From Deinococcus arboris (GTDB taxonomy: Bacteria > Deinococcota > Deinococci > Deinococcales > Deinococcaceae): a stretch of DNA of 64,000 nt. The notes beneath the pieces were generated by a model, which worked only from the letters and a program-made list of their open reading frames with translations, had not been told where the DNA came from and ran no database searches. Made by a program: the position numbers and the translations under genes. Below are positions 8,627-17,900 of the stretch, piece after piece. The stretch is from NCBI RefSeq assembly GCF_009755355.1, contig NZ_WQLB01000017.1, positions 1 through 64,000 on the forward strand. Direction: 5' to 3'. Every line of letters begins with the position of its first letter. Position 1 is the first letter of the stretch.

Positions 8627-9134
8627 TCAGGGCTGCACCACACCGTCTTGTCGGACCCGGCGGCTTAACAGTGGCACAGGCAGCGGCTCTAGAGCCTTCA
8701 GCAACGGGGCTCCAAAGACACAGAGGGTTCTCTGCCACGGATGGCCGAGGGTGCCCCAGGCCAGGCCCGGTCCCAGTGTGATGGCGTAGTCGCCGTCCGG
8801 GAACAGGCCGTGCGTGAACGGATGGCCCCGCACAGGCACGGCGCTGGCCTGAGGCATATAGGCAAGGCACTCATGCTGCTAGTCCAGGGCATAGACCTCC
8901 TCGCCCGGACGGGTCAGCGTGCGGAAGGCCGTCCAGAAGCAGGCGTACAGTTCATCTATATCCGCCTCTGACATCCGCCTCTGACCAGCGCTCTGGCAGC
9001 GCAAACGTCACCGAGGGCGTCGGCTCCCGGAAACCCGGCCAGCGGGACACACTGGGCGAAAACTTCAGCTCTTCGTACACGAAGTCCCAGACCTGCGTGG
9101 CTTCCGGTTTCTTCAGCGTTCGCCGGCCTCTCAA
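8627..9134 (-). pseudogene. DUF2716-like gene, inactivated by a 13-bp duplication and an amber codon
   Basis: Read on the minus strand, the N-terminal part (from TTG at 9134) and the C-terminal part (ending at 8627) are in different frames. Two perfect tandem copies of a 13-bp unit (plus strand 8960-8972 and 8973-8985) cause the shift. Removing one copy restores WSEADIDELYACFW and onward. In that frame a TAG stands at 8881-8879 where the family pattern YALDWQH would need Trp, that is TGG to TAG. The rest, including FPDGDYAITL and LGHPWQRTLCVFG, looks like the DUF2716 family. The TTG overlaps the stop of the topoisomerase gene (TTGA), so it was once the third gene of that operon. Function of the family is unknown. 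Confidence 0.75.
8960..8985. repeat. Perfect 13-bp tandem duplication causing a frameshift
   Basis: ATCCGCCTCTGAC occurs twice in direct succession. The added 13 bases shift the frame of the DUF2716-like gene. The two copies are identical, so the event is probably recent or a replication slip. Confidence 0.9.
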
Positions 9135-10168
9135 GCCGCCTTCTTCTTTCTGCCTCTTAGCGTCTTCTCGCTCTCCAATAGCCTTTTGAGGGCGGCTTCG
9201 CTGCGGGTCAGGCCGTCCAGGTCACCTTCACCCTTAGTGGCGCGCGGCTCGTAATCGTCCAGCACCTTGCCGTCCAGGTAGCGGTCGAAGATGACCGGGC
9301 AGATGTAGCTGCTGCGCGTTACCGCAGGGGTATTCCCCAGGTCGGCAGCCACGTATTTTACGCACTCCACCAGCACCTTGCGGGCCTGGCGGTCGGTGTC
9401 AGCCACACCCGCCTCGGCCAGATATTCGGCGGCCAGCAGGGTGCCGCCCCAGGTGCGGAAATCCTTGGCGGTAAAAGGGCCAATCACTTCCCCCAGGTAG
9501 GCGTTCAGTTCCCCCGAGCGGATACGGCGGCGCCCCCCCTCGGCGTCCACCGTCTGAAACAGCCACGGTCCCGGCAGTTCCAGCAGGCGGCTGATGTTGG
9601 CGGCCAGCGTGCGGTCGGTGGTGGCCTTGTGCTGGGTGATGCCGTGCTTGCCCTTGAAATGAAAGGTGACGGTGTTGCCCTCCACCTTCACGTGCCGCTG
9701 GCGCAGGGTGCTCAGGCCATAGGTCTTGTGCTGCTGGGCGTAGATATCGCTGCCCACCCGGAAGCGGGCCACGTGCAGCAGGCGCGACATCAGGGCGGCG
9801 ACCTTGCGCGGCGGCAGGCCAGCGGCGCGCAGGTCGCTGCCCGTCACGGTTTTGAGGGTGCCCAGCGCGCCGGCAAAGCGGGTCAGGCGCTGCCATTTTT
9901 TCAGGGCGCCCGCCTGCACAAAATCCGGGTGGTAGCGGTACTGCAGGCGACCAGCGGCGTCGCGGCCAAACGCCTGCACCTCGGCGTCGGCGTCGGGCGA
10001 GACGAACACGGCCTCGTAGGCAGGCGGCACCGCCAGCTTGGCGATGCGGGCCAGCCCGGCCTCGTCGGCATAGGGCGTGCCGTCGGGCCAGGTGTAGGCA
10101 AACGCCTTGGGGTCATGGCCCTCCCGGCGCAGATAATCCTCCTGCAACAACTCGGTGCGGGTGGGCAT
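9131..10168 (-). CDS. DNA topoisomerase IB (virus/bacterial type)
   Basis: This 345-residue enzyme relaxes supercoiled DNA through a 3'-phosphotyrosyl intermediate without ATP. It has the pentad of the poxvirus-like TopIB family: Arg 137 in ARFRVGS, Lys 174 in FKGKHG, Arg 238 in KDFRTWGG, Asn 279 in GNTP and the nucleophile Tyr 288 in SSYICP. Asn replaces the poxvirus His, as in the known Deinococcus radiodurans enzyme. Length is typical. Its ATG overlaps the stop of ung (TAATG), and its stop overlaps the TTG of the DUF2716 pseudogene, so the three are translationally coupled. A basic tail (GRKKKAA) ends the protein. Confidence 0.95.
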   Translation of the reverse strand: MPTRTELLQEDYLRREGHDPKAFAYTWPDGTPYADEAGLARIAKLAVPPAYEAVFVSPDADAEVQAFGRDAAGRLQYRYHPDFVQAGALKKWQRLTRFAGALGTLKTVTGSDLRAAGLPPRKVAALMSRLLHVARFRVGSDIYAQQHKTYGLSTLRQRHVKVEGNTVTFHFKGKHGITQHKATTDRTLAANISRLLELPGPWLFQTVDAEGGRRRIRSGELNAYLGEVIGPFTAKDFRTWGGTLLAAEYLAEAGVADTDRQARKVLVECVKYVAADLGNTPAVTRSSYICPVIFDRYLDGKVLDDYEPRATKGEGDLDGLTRSEAALKRLLESEKTLRGRKKKAA

Positions 10169-10914
10169 TACTCCTCGGCCTTCTGAGGCAGTTGCCAGTC
10201 AATCGGCCCGCGCCCGGACGCCTCCAAGGCCGCATTCACCTGCGAAAAGGGACGGCTGCCAAAAAACTTGGCCTCGCTCAGCGGGCTGGGGTGCGCCGAT
10301 TCGATGACCACGTGCTGCGGCCCGGTAATCAGCTTCTTTTTCTTGCGGGCGTAGGCGCCCCACAGCACGAACACCACCCGCTCCTCTTTGGCGTTCACGG
10401 CCTTAATGACCGCGTCAGTAAAGTGCTCCCAGCCCTTGTTGGCGTGGCTGTTGGCCTGGCCCTCGCGCACGGTCAGCACAGCATTCAGCAGCAGGATGCC
10501 CTGGTCGGCCCAGTGCTTCAGGTAGCCGTGGCGCGGCGGCACAAAGCCGGGCATGTCTTCCTTCAGCTCCTTGTAGATGTTCCGCAGGCTGGGCGGAATG
10601 GTCACGCCGGGGCGCACCGAGAAGCTCAGACCATGAGCCTGGCCGGGACGGTGATAGGGGTCTTGCCCCAGAATCAGCACCTTCACGTCGTCCAGCGGGG
10701 TAAAGCGCAGGGCATTGAACACGTCGGCAGCGGGCGGATAGATGGTCTGCTCGCGCCGCTCCTGCACCAGAAAGTCCTTGAGGTCATGAAAATACGGCGC
10801 GGCAAATTCCGGCTCCAGCGCCCGCTGCCAGGATTCGGGCAAGCCGGCGGGCAGGATGGCTTTGGGGGTCTCGGGGGCCGGGGTCAGGCCAAACAGGTCG
10901 GGTTGGTCACTCAT
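10168..10914 (-). CDS. ung: Uracil-DNA glycosylase, family 1
   Basis: This 248-residue enzyme removes uracil from DNA, the first step of base excision repair. The water-activating motif GQDPYH is at 83-88 with catalytic Asp 85, and the DNA-intercalation loop HPSPLS is at 208-213 with His 208. [22 protein letters not shown] is the usual uracil-pocket region. The open frame continues 89 codons upstream, but the ATG at 10914 fits the family length and has AAGGAG about 8 nt ahead. It is followed by topIB with a one-base overlap, as a pair in the same order is known from D. radiodurans. Confidence 0.95.
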   Translation of the reverse strand: MSDQPDLFGLTPAPETPKAILPAGLPESWQRALEPEFAAPYFHDLKDFLVQERREQTIYPPAADVFNALRFTPLDDVKVLILGQDPYHRPGQAHGLSFSVRPGVTIPPSLRNIYKELKEDMPGFVPPRHGYLKHWADQGILLLNAVLTVREGQANSHANKGWEHFTDAVIKAVNAKEERVVFVLWGAYARKKKKLITGPQHVVIESAHPSPLSEAKFFGSRPFSQVNAALEASGRGPIDWQLPQKAEE

Positions 10915-11181
10915 GGAATCGGGCTCCTTTGCACCCCAGTCTGGCGTGTCTGACACGCGGATGTCTCGGGGAGATCCTGCGCTTTTCTTTTGGCTCGGTC
11001 CCAGGAAGGTAGTGAGCGACTTGCACAACGAAGGAATCGTCATAACCAGCCGCCGTGGAGTTGCGGGGGGTGATGTTCTTGCCAAGGTGTAAAGCAACAC
11101 CGCTGTGAGGCGGGAGCAGGATATGGCTAGAGCCAGAGCCGCCGCTCTGGGGTGATCGGGGCCGCCAGACTTCGACAGCAA

Positions 11182-11212
11182 CGCGGGCGGCCCCTAAGGA
11201 AGGCCGCCCGCG
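11182..11212 (-). terminator. Strong hairpin in the gap after the envelope operon
   Basis: CGCGGGCGGCC (11182-11192) and GGCCGCCCGCG (11202-11212) are perfect 11-bp arms with a 9-nt loop. No T-run follows. It lies downstream of the envelope operon and upstream of ung, so it may stop read-through between them. Confidence 0.5.
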
Positions 11213-11224
11213 CAGGTGAGGGGA

Positions 11225-11362
11225 AAAGTGAGCCGGATTCCGTCTGTTCCGTTGGCGAAGTGAAACGGCGCCACTCCGCCAACTCCACGCCCAAAATCCG
11301 TTTCGTTCCTGCTCGTTCCGCTCGGATTGGGCCGCTTAATGAACGGCCGAATCGGAAAACTT
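11225..11362. repeat. Candidate dispersed intergenic repeat with a hairpin
   Basis: This stretch holds several short palindromes, for example CGGATTGGGCCG (11323-11334) against CGGCCGAATCGG (11344-11355), 10 of 12 paired, a few bases after the last gene's stop. It has the look of the small non-coding repeats of Deinococcus, but only one copy is in this window. It may serve as terminator of the operon. The rest of the 10915-11362 gap holds the upstream region of ung with no clear promoter. Confidence 0.35.
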
Positions 11363-14300
11363 TTACTGAATAGCCGCCCGGAAGCAGAAGGTGACGCTCT
11401 GGCCGGGGAGGAGCACGAAGCTGCCGCCCTGCACGCTCACCTTGCCGCCGCTCAGCACGCCGGCGTCGCCGTCGGCGGCGGCGGTGTAGTACACGGTGCT
11501 CGCCGGGGTGGTCACCTTGATGTCCTGCCCCGGCGCAAAGCCGTTCACGCGGAAGGTCGTGTTGGCAGGCACGGTGTCGCTGAAGACGATGTTGCTGGCG
11601 TTCAGGCCACCCTCGTTTTTCGTGACGATGCAGTATTCCAGCACGTCGCCGGGGGTGCCGCTGCTGGTCGTGCCCACCGGGCCGCCGCGCGTGATGTTCT
11701 GCACGGTCTTATTAACGGTCAGCTTGCTCTGGAACACGGGCGTGACGACCTCATTGGAAGGCACCCCCGTCTGAGGGCCGTCGGTGTAGCGCACCAGCGC
11801 CACGTTGCGCACTTCGGCGGGGTTCAGGGTGAAGGGGGTATTCACCGTCACGCGGAAGGTCACCACCGCTTCGTTGTCCAGCGCGTTCGGGGTGGTGTCA
11901 ATCTTCAGAATCTGGGTGGTGCAGGCGGCTGCGGCCTGGCTGCAAATACCAACGGGTTGGGCGAAGGGGTAAGCGGCGCCGGTCAGCGGCGTGGGGGTGC
12001 CGCCCGTCACCGTGCTGGCAAAGCCGTTCACGCGGGCGCTGCCGGCCACGTAGGTGGTGCCGGCCGGCAGGGCGTCCGTAAAGGTCACGCCGCCGGCGGG
12101 CAGGTTGCCGCTGTTGCGCGTCACGATGGTGTATTCCAGCGTGTCGCCGGGCTGCACCTTGTCGCCCGTCGTGCCCGCCACCTTGCGCACACTCTTCACG
12201 ACCTCCAACCTGGGGGCGTAGGAGGGAAAAAAGCAGCTGGCCAGGTCGGTCGAGCCCGGGGCCGAGGTGCCCACAGGGGTGTAGGTCACGCCGACCAGGT
12301 CAATCTTGACCAGGCGGCCCAGGTTGTCGCGGGCGTAGATGCCGCTGGGGCTGGCGGCAATGCCGGCGTACTGCGAGCCTTCGGCGGGATTGCTCAGGCG
12401 GCCCAGGTACTCGGCGCGCACGCTGGCAGGGGTAATCAGCCACAGGTCAATGCTGCTCGCGCCCGTCACGGCGCTGACCATGTACAGCTTGCCCGCGTTG
12501 TCAGCGAAGAAGTCGCCGTTGTCATAGAAGCTGGGGGCCCCGCTGCTGGCCGAGGTCACGGTGCCCAGCTTGGTGACGGCGTAGGGGCTGGCGGTCTCGA
12601 AGCGCCAGAAGTTCGCGCCTGAATCCATGGCGTAGCCGATGCCGGTGCTGGTCACGGCCATGCGCACCAGGCGGCCACTGATGTCGCTGAACACGCCGCC
12701 GCTAAACCAGGCCTTCGTCAGCGAGTCGTAAATGCGCAGGCGGCCGTCATCGGTGGCGGTGAAGAGGCGCCGGGCGTCGGTCGAGATGCCCAGCGTGGCC
12801 GAGGTGCCGCCGTCGGGCAGCGCAGCCACCAGCGCGCCTACGGCGTTCGTGGTCACGTCCAGCACGCGGATCTCGGTGCCGTTCGAGCTGCCCGCCGCGT
12901 TGGTCAGGGCGTACACCTGCTGGCAGGTGGGCTGCGCGGTGGGAGGCGTGACGGTGGTGGTGGAGGTGGCGCACTGGCCAGCGGTCGTGGTGCAGGTGCC
13001 GGGGTCTGGGATGGGGTCGGGGTCGCCGCCGCCGCCTACGCTGGCCTTGTTGACGATGGTGCCGGACAGGCCGCCGTCCAATGTCACAGCAACTGGGATG
13101 GTGACGCTGGCGCCCGCCGCCAGGACAGCGCTGCTCGTGCAGGTCACGGTCTGGCCACTGGTCACGCAGGTCCAGCCATTCGCCGTGAAGCTGGCCGGGG
13201 CGCTGACGCCTGCCGGCAGCAGGTCCCTGACGGTGAGGGTGCCGGCCGTGGGCACCGTGCTGGTGTTCTTGACCGTCAGGGTGTAGACAGCGCCGCTCTG
13301 GCCCGCCGTCCAGGGGCCGTTGTTGCTCTTGGTGATGGTCAGCTCAGGCTTGACGGGCACCGGGCAGGTCAGTTTCAGGTCGTCCAGCTTCAGCACATTG
13401 GTGTCGGCTGCCGTGCCGTCTTTCAGGGTGTAAATCTGGAGGGTGACCTGCGTGCCGGGGCTGGTAAAAGTCGGCACGGTCTGAAGGGTGTAGTCGGTGG
13501 TGACGGGCGAGCCGTCCGCCTGGCGCAGCAGCGCGCCGCCGCTGTCACGGAAGACGTAGCGCAGCTGCGTGGCCGTGTTCGAGTGGCTGCGCACCCAGTT
13601 CTGGTAACTCAGCTCGGCGCCTGCCGGCACGTTGATTTTCTGCTCGTACAGCAGGCCCGGCGTGGTCAGGGTGCCGCCGTTCTTGCCTTCAAAGCTCTTG
13701 ATGTTCATATACACGGCGTGGCCGCCGTTGCCCGTGTGGTCAATATCGCGCCACAGGGTGTAGGTGCCGTCGGTATTCGTCACCGTGCCTGCGTCCGCGC
13801 GGTAGGCGTGGTTCTGCACCTCGCCCAGCGGGCCGCTGGCGTTGAAGGTCTGGGCAAAGGGCGAGTTGACCGTGCAAACGCCCGTGACCGGCGCAGGGGT
13901 GGGCACCGTCACCGTGGTGGTGTAGGTGGCGCACTGGCCGGCCGTCGCCGTGCAGGTGGCCGGGTCGGGCTGTGGGTCGGGGTCGCCGCCGCCGCCCACA
14001 CTGGCGCGGTTGGTCACGCTGCCCGCCGCGCTCTGGGCCACGTTCACCCCAAAGGTCAGGGTGCTGCTGGCGCCAGCGGCCAGATTAGGTGTGCCTGTAC
14101 AGGTCACGGTCTGCCCGCTGACCGAGCAGGTCCAGCCGCCCGTGGTAAAGCTGCCGCTGGTGGCCGTGATGCCGGTGGGCAGTAAGTCCTTGACGGTCAC
14201 AGTGCCCGTGGTGGCCGCGTTGCCGGTGTTCTTGACCGTCAGGGAGTAGGTCGCGCCGCTCTGGCCGGCGGTCCAGGGCCCGTTGCCGCTCTTGGTGATG

Positions 14301-14959
14301 GTCAGGGTGGGTTTGGCCGGCACCGTGCAGGTCAGCTTCAGGTCGTCCAGTTTCAGGGCGTTGCGGTCCTCACGGGTGCCGTCTTTCAGCGTGTAAATCT
14401 GAAGGGTGACCTGTGAGCCGGGGCTGGTGAAGCCCGGCACCGTTTGCAGGGTATAGCTCGTGGTGGCCACGGCGCCGTTCACCTGTTGCAGCACGTTGCC
14501 GCTGCTGTCCCGGAAGACGTAGCGCAGCTGGGTGTCGCTGTTCGAGTGGCTGCGCACCCAGTTCTGGTACGCCAGGGTAGAACCGGCAGGCACGTTGATT
14601 TTCTGCTCGTAAATCAGGCCTGGCGTGCCCAGATTACCGCCACTGTTGCCGCTAAAGGCCTTGATGTTCATGTACAGCCCGTAGCCGCCATTGCCGGTGT
14701 GGTCAATGTCGCGCCACAGGGTGTAGGTGCCGTCGGTGTTCGTCACCGTGCCCGCGTCCGTGCGGTAGGCGTGGTTCTGCACTTCAGCCAGGGCGCCGCT
14801 GGCATTGAAGCTCTGGACGAAGGGGGCGTTCACCGTGCAGGTGCCGGGGGTGGGCGTGGTGTTGGTCGTGGCCGTGACCTGGGCGTGCGCGGCGAAGCTG
14901 CCGAGCAGAGCCAGGGCCAGGCCGCCCTTCAGGGCGCGCGTCAGACTATGCAGGGGCAT
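11363..14959 (-). CDS. Secreted DUF11-repeat envelope protein with duplicated domain
   Basis: This 1198-residue protein has a signal peptide (ALALLGSFAAHA) and is exported. Residues 41-361 and about 362-680 are two copies of one unit of 321 residues: each begins CTVN.PF.Q.FNASG, contains the TLWRDIDHTGNGG segment and ends in a DUF11-like module with LTITKS and SVGGGGDPDP. Residues about 685-905 look like a propeller-type segment that reads out labels and values. Two further DUF11-like modules follow (LEVVKSVRKVAGTTGDKVQPGDTLEY and LTVNKTVQ). It is the last gene of the envelope operon; its ATG is one base after the stop of the preceding gene. A role in the outer envelope or S-layer is inferred from domain type only. 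Confidence 0.75.
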   Translation of the reverse strand: MPLHSLTRALKGGLALALLGSFAAHAQVTATTNTTPTPGTCTVNAPFVQSFNASGALAEVQNHAYRTDAGTVTNTDGTYTLWRDIDHTGNGGYGLYMNIKAFSGNSGGNLGTPGLIYEQKINVPAGSTLAYQNWVRSHSNSDTQLRYVFRDSSGNVLQQVNGAVATTSYTLQTVPGFTSPGSQVTLQIYTLKDGTREDRNALKLDDLKLTCTVPAKPTLTITKSGNGPWTAGQSGATYSLTVKNTGNAATTGTVTVKDLLPTGITATSGSFTTGGWTCSVSGQTVTCTGTPNLAAGASSTLTFGVNVAQSAAGSVTNRASVGGGGDPDPQPDPATCTATAGQCATYTTTVTVPTPAPVTGVCTVNSPFAQTFNASGPLGEVQNHAYRADAGTVTNTDGTYTLWRDIDHTGNGGHAVYMNIKSFEGKNGGTLTTPGLLYEQKINVPAGAELSYQNWVRSHSNTATQLRYVFRDSGGALLRQADGSPVTTDYTLQTVPTFTSPGTQVTLQIYTLKDGTAADTNVLKLDDLKLTCPVPVKPELTITKSNNGPWTAGQSGAVYTLTVKNTSTVPTAGTLTVRDLLPAGVSAPASFTANGWTCVTSGQTVTCTSSAVLAAGASVTIPVAVTLDGGLSGTIVNKASVGGGGDPDPIPDPGTCTTTAGQCATSTTTVTPPTAQPTCQQVYALTNAAGSSNGTEIRVLDVTTNAVGALVAALPDGGTSATLGISTDARRLFTATDDGRLRIYDSLTKAWFSGGVFSDISGRLVRMAVTSTGIGYAMDSGANFWRFETASPYAVTKLGTVTSASSGAPSFYDNGDFFADNAGKLYMVSAVTGASSIDLWLITPASVRAEYLGRLSNPAEGSQYAGIAASPSGIYARDNLGRLVKIDLVGVTYTPVGTSAPGSTDLASCFFPSYAPRLEVVKSVRKVAGTTGDKVQPGDTLEYTIVTRNSGNLPAGGVTFTDALPAGTTYVAGSARVNGFASTVTGGTPTPLTGAAYPFAQPVGICSQAAAACTTQILKIDTTPNALDNEAVVTFRVTVNTPFTLNPAEVRNVALVRYTDGPQTGVPSNEVVTPVFQSKLTVNKTVQNITRGGPVGTTSSGTPGDVLEYCIVTKNEGGLNASNIVFSDTVPANTTFRVNGFAPGQDIKVTTPASTVYYTAAADGDAGVLSGGKVSVQGGSFVLLPGQSVTFCFRAAIQ

Positions 14960-14960
14960 C

Positions 14961-17900
14961 TCAGCGGCCCTCCTCGGTGGTGGGCGCGGCCTCGCCGGGG
15001 GCCAGGGTCACGCCATTAGGCTGGTTGTCGTCCAGCATCAGGTCCAGGCGCAGGTACAGGCCCTGACGGGTGTAGATGTTCGTGCCGATGCCGCTGAAGC
15101 CCACCGGGTTGTAGCCCAGGGTGACCCAGGTGCCGGGCAGGGCGCGGTAACTGGCTTCCAGACCCAGGCTGCTCAGGGTCGAGCCGGTGGCCGGCTGCAC
15201 CAGGCCGCGCGCCGCCAAGCCCAGGCCCAGGCGGTCGGTGACGTAATAGGTGCCGCTCAGCGAGCCCTGATAGGTCGTGCCGCCGGCCTGGGCCAGCAGG
15301 GTGCGCCCGGCCACGCCGCCGCGCACCGCGAACTGCGGCGTGTGGTACTCGGCGTTGACTTCGCCAATAACTTCTGGGGTGCCGCCGGCCAGGGCGCCGT
15401 CCTTGTAGCGCAGGTAGGCCAGGCCCTGCCAGGGGCCGGCGCGCAGCGCAGCAGAGGCGGCGTAGTGGCTGCCCGCTCCGGCTCCAAAAATCTGGGTGGC
15501 GTCGGCCGCCAGGGTCAGCTGCTCATTCAGGCTGTAACTGCCGCCCGCCTTGAGGGCCACGCTGAACGCCCCGCCCGTGTTGGCCGCGTCCGCTGAGAGG
15601 CTCGCGCTGGCGCGGTCGCCGGCGTAGCGCAGGGCCACGCCCGCGTTCCAGCCGCCCTCGTTGGTGGCGTCGCCGTCCAGATCCAGAATGTAGCTGCCGC
15701 CCACCTCCACAGCCGTGGTGTCGTTGATGGGGAGTTTGGCGTCGGCGCCAAAGCGGGCGCGGTTGCCCCAGCCGTCGGCGCCGGGCAGGTCGTAGGTGAC
15801 CGCCACGTTCGTCAGGCCCAGGCTGGCCTGGAGCCCCAGGCTGGCGCGGTGGCCCTCGTCCCAGTTGATGTCGTCGCGGGCGGTCAGCACTACGTTCTCG
15901 CCCACCGGCACGCTGGCCTTCAGGGCGGTGGTGGGGTCGAGGTCGCCGCTAAACGGCTGGGCGTGTTCGGCCGAGACCTTGAGGCGGCCGTTGTCGTACC
16001 CGGCGCTCAGGAGGCCAGCCACACCCTGCTGGCTGCCGTATCCGGCGCGCACGCCGGCACCCAGGGTAAAGGGCGAGAACGAGTACAGGCCGCGCACCTC
16101 GGCTGTGCCGCCGCTGACTTCCGGCGTTCCGGTGCCCGCCGGGGTGCGGGTGTAGGTCGCGCGGGCACTGACCCCAAAGCGTTCACTGACGGCGTAGGTG
16201 GCGCCGGCGCTCAGGCCCAGGCCAGGGGCCGCCGCGTTCAGGCCCGCATACGCGCTGTCCTGGTAGTGCGCCGAAGCGTTGACCGTAAACCGCTCGCCGG
16301 TCAGGTCGGCGCTGCCGTTGACCAGCACGCCACCGCCCGCGTAGGCGGCCAGCAGGTCGGCCCGCGCGCCGTCCGCCGCGTAGCGGGCGCGTACGCCGAT
16401 GCTGGTCACGCCGCCGATATTGACAGCCGCCGCCCCAATGCGGGCATTCTCGCCCAGGCGGCTGCCCACCTGCACGCCCCAGGCCAGTTGCCGGGCGCCC
16501 AGGGGATTGTTCAGGCGGTACGACACGCGCACGCGCAGTTCGCGGCCGTCCTCGTCCACCAGATTCAGGGGCCGCTGGAAGTACAGCACGCCCGCCGCCG
16601 CGTCCAGGGTGTAGTCCGTCAGGCGAGTCAGGGTCTGCACCAGTTCCTCGGCCCCCGTGTCGGGGTTGAGGCTGACCAGCTCGACGGTTTCGCTGTCGCG
16701 CTGCAAGTTGCTCTGGCCCAGCGGCAGCACCCGCAGGCCGTTGGCGGCGATGGTGCGCCGCACAAGGTCACCCGGCAGCGCCGCCACAAAGCCCGACACC
16801 TGCGGGTTGCTGCGGGTAAAGCCGCTCAGGGCCGTGGGGGTAATGCCGACATTGAACACGTCCACCGGGAGGGGCGCCTGACGGTACGACACGCTGAAGC
16901 CGGGGTGCTCGTAGCGCGCCGCCACCGGGTCCACGCCTTGCAGCGGCAGGGTTTCGGTGCTGCTGTCGCCATAGTTGGGGTAGCGCTCCAGCGGGTTGGC
17001 GGTGGTGGGCAGGCCCTGCGCCGTGTCCTGGCGCACGGTGGTCTGTCCGGCGGCGGTGCGGTCAGCCACCACGGCGCCGTTGGCCGCTACGTACAGCTTG
17101 CCTTCGCCAATCGGGGTTTCCAGGTAGGCCGCGCCGCGCGCCTCGGCGCTCACCGCGCCGCCGCCCTGCAGCAGCACGCCGGCACTCACCATGCCGATGC
17201 CCACGCGGGTGGTGCTGGGCAGCGCCTCAAAGGCCTTGCTGATGGTGCGGTCGCCCAGGCGCACGCTCAGGTCAAAGCGGCCGGGCACCGCCATTGGTTC
17301 CAGTTCCAGCACGCCCTCGCCGTCCACCAGTTTCACCTGATAGCTGGCCACGGCAGGCTGGGCGTCGCTCTGGGCGGGTTCCAGGCTGGCCTGCACGGTG
17401 ACGTTGCTGCTGGCGGTGGTCAGGCCGCCCGCGTCGGTCAGGCGAATGGCCACCCGAATGGGCGTCACGCCGTCGGCCACCAGTTGCTCGGCCTTCAGGT
17501 CGGCATTGACGGGCGCACCCGCCAGAAAGACGCGCACCGTCTGGTCGCCGTAGGTAATGACGTTCTCGCCGCTGCGCAGCGCGATGCCGTAGAACTCCTG
17601 GCGCTGGGTGCCGTTCGCCGGGTCCACGCTCTTGCGGCCCAGGGTGGCGGGGTCCACCGCTACGCCGTTCACGAGCGGCAGGTCAGTGCTGTCGGCGGGG
17701 CTTTCCAGTGTGACGGTAATCCGGTCGCGTTCACGGAACACCGCGCCGTCCAGCGGCAGCTTCAGGGCGCCGTCATTCTCGGCAGCCTGCGGCTGGGCCG
17801 CCGCCACCGGGCTCAGAGCGCCCAGGTCGTCCAGCTGGCCCTCGCCCACCAGCACCCGCAGCGTATTGCCCGCGTACTTGCCCACCAGGGTGGGGCTTTC

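Noticed and set aside
10915..11181. 89-codon N-terminal extension of ung
   Set aside because: The family start MSDQ with AAGGAG fits length; the extension has no similarity and would span the promoter region.
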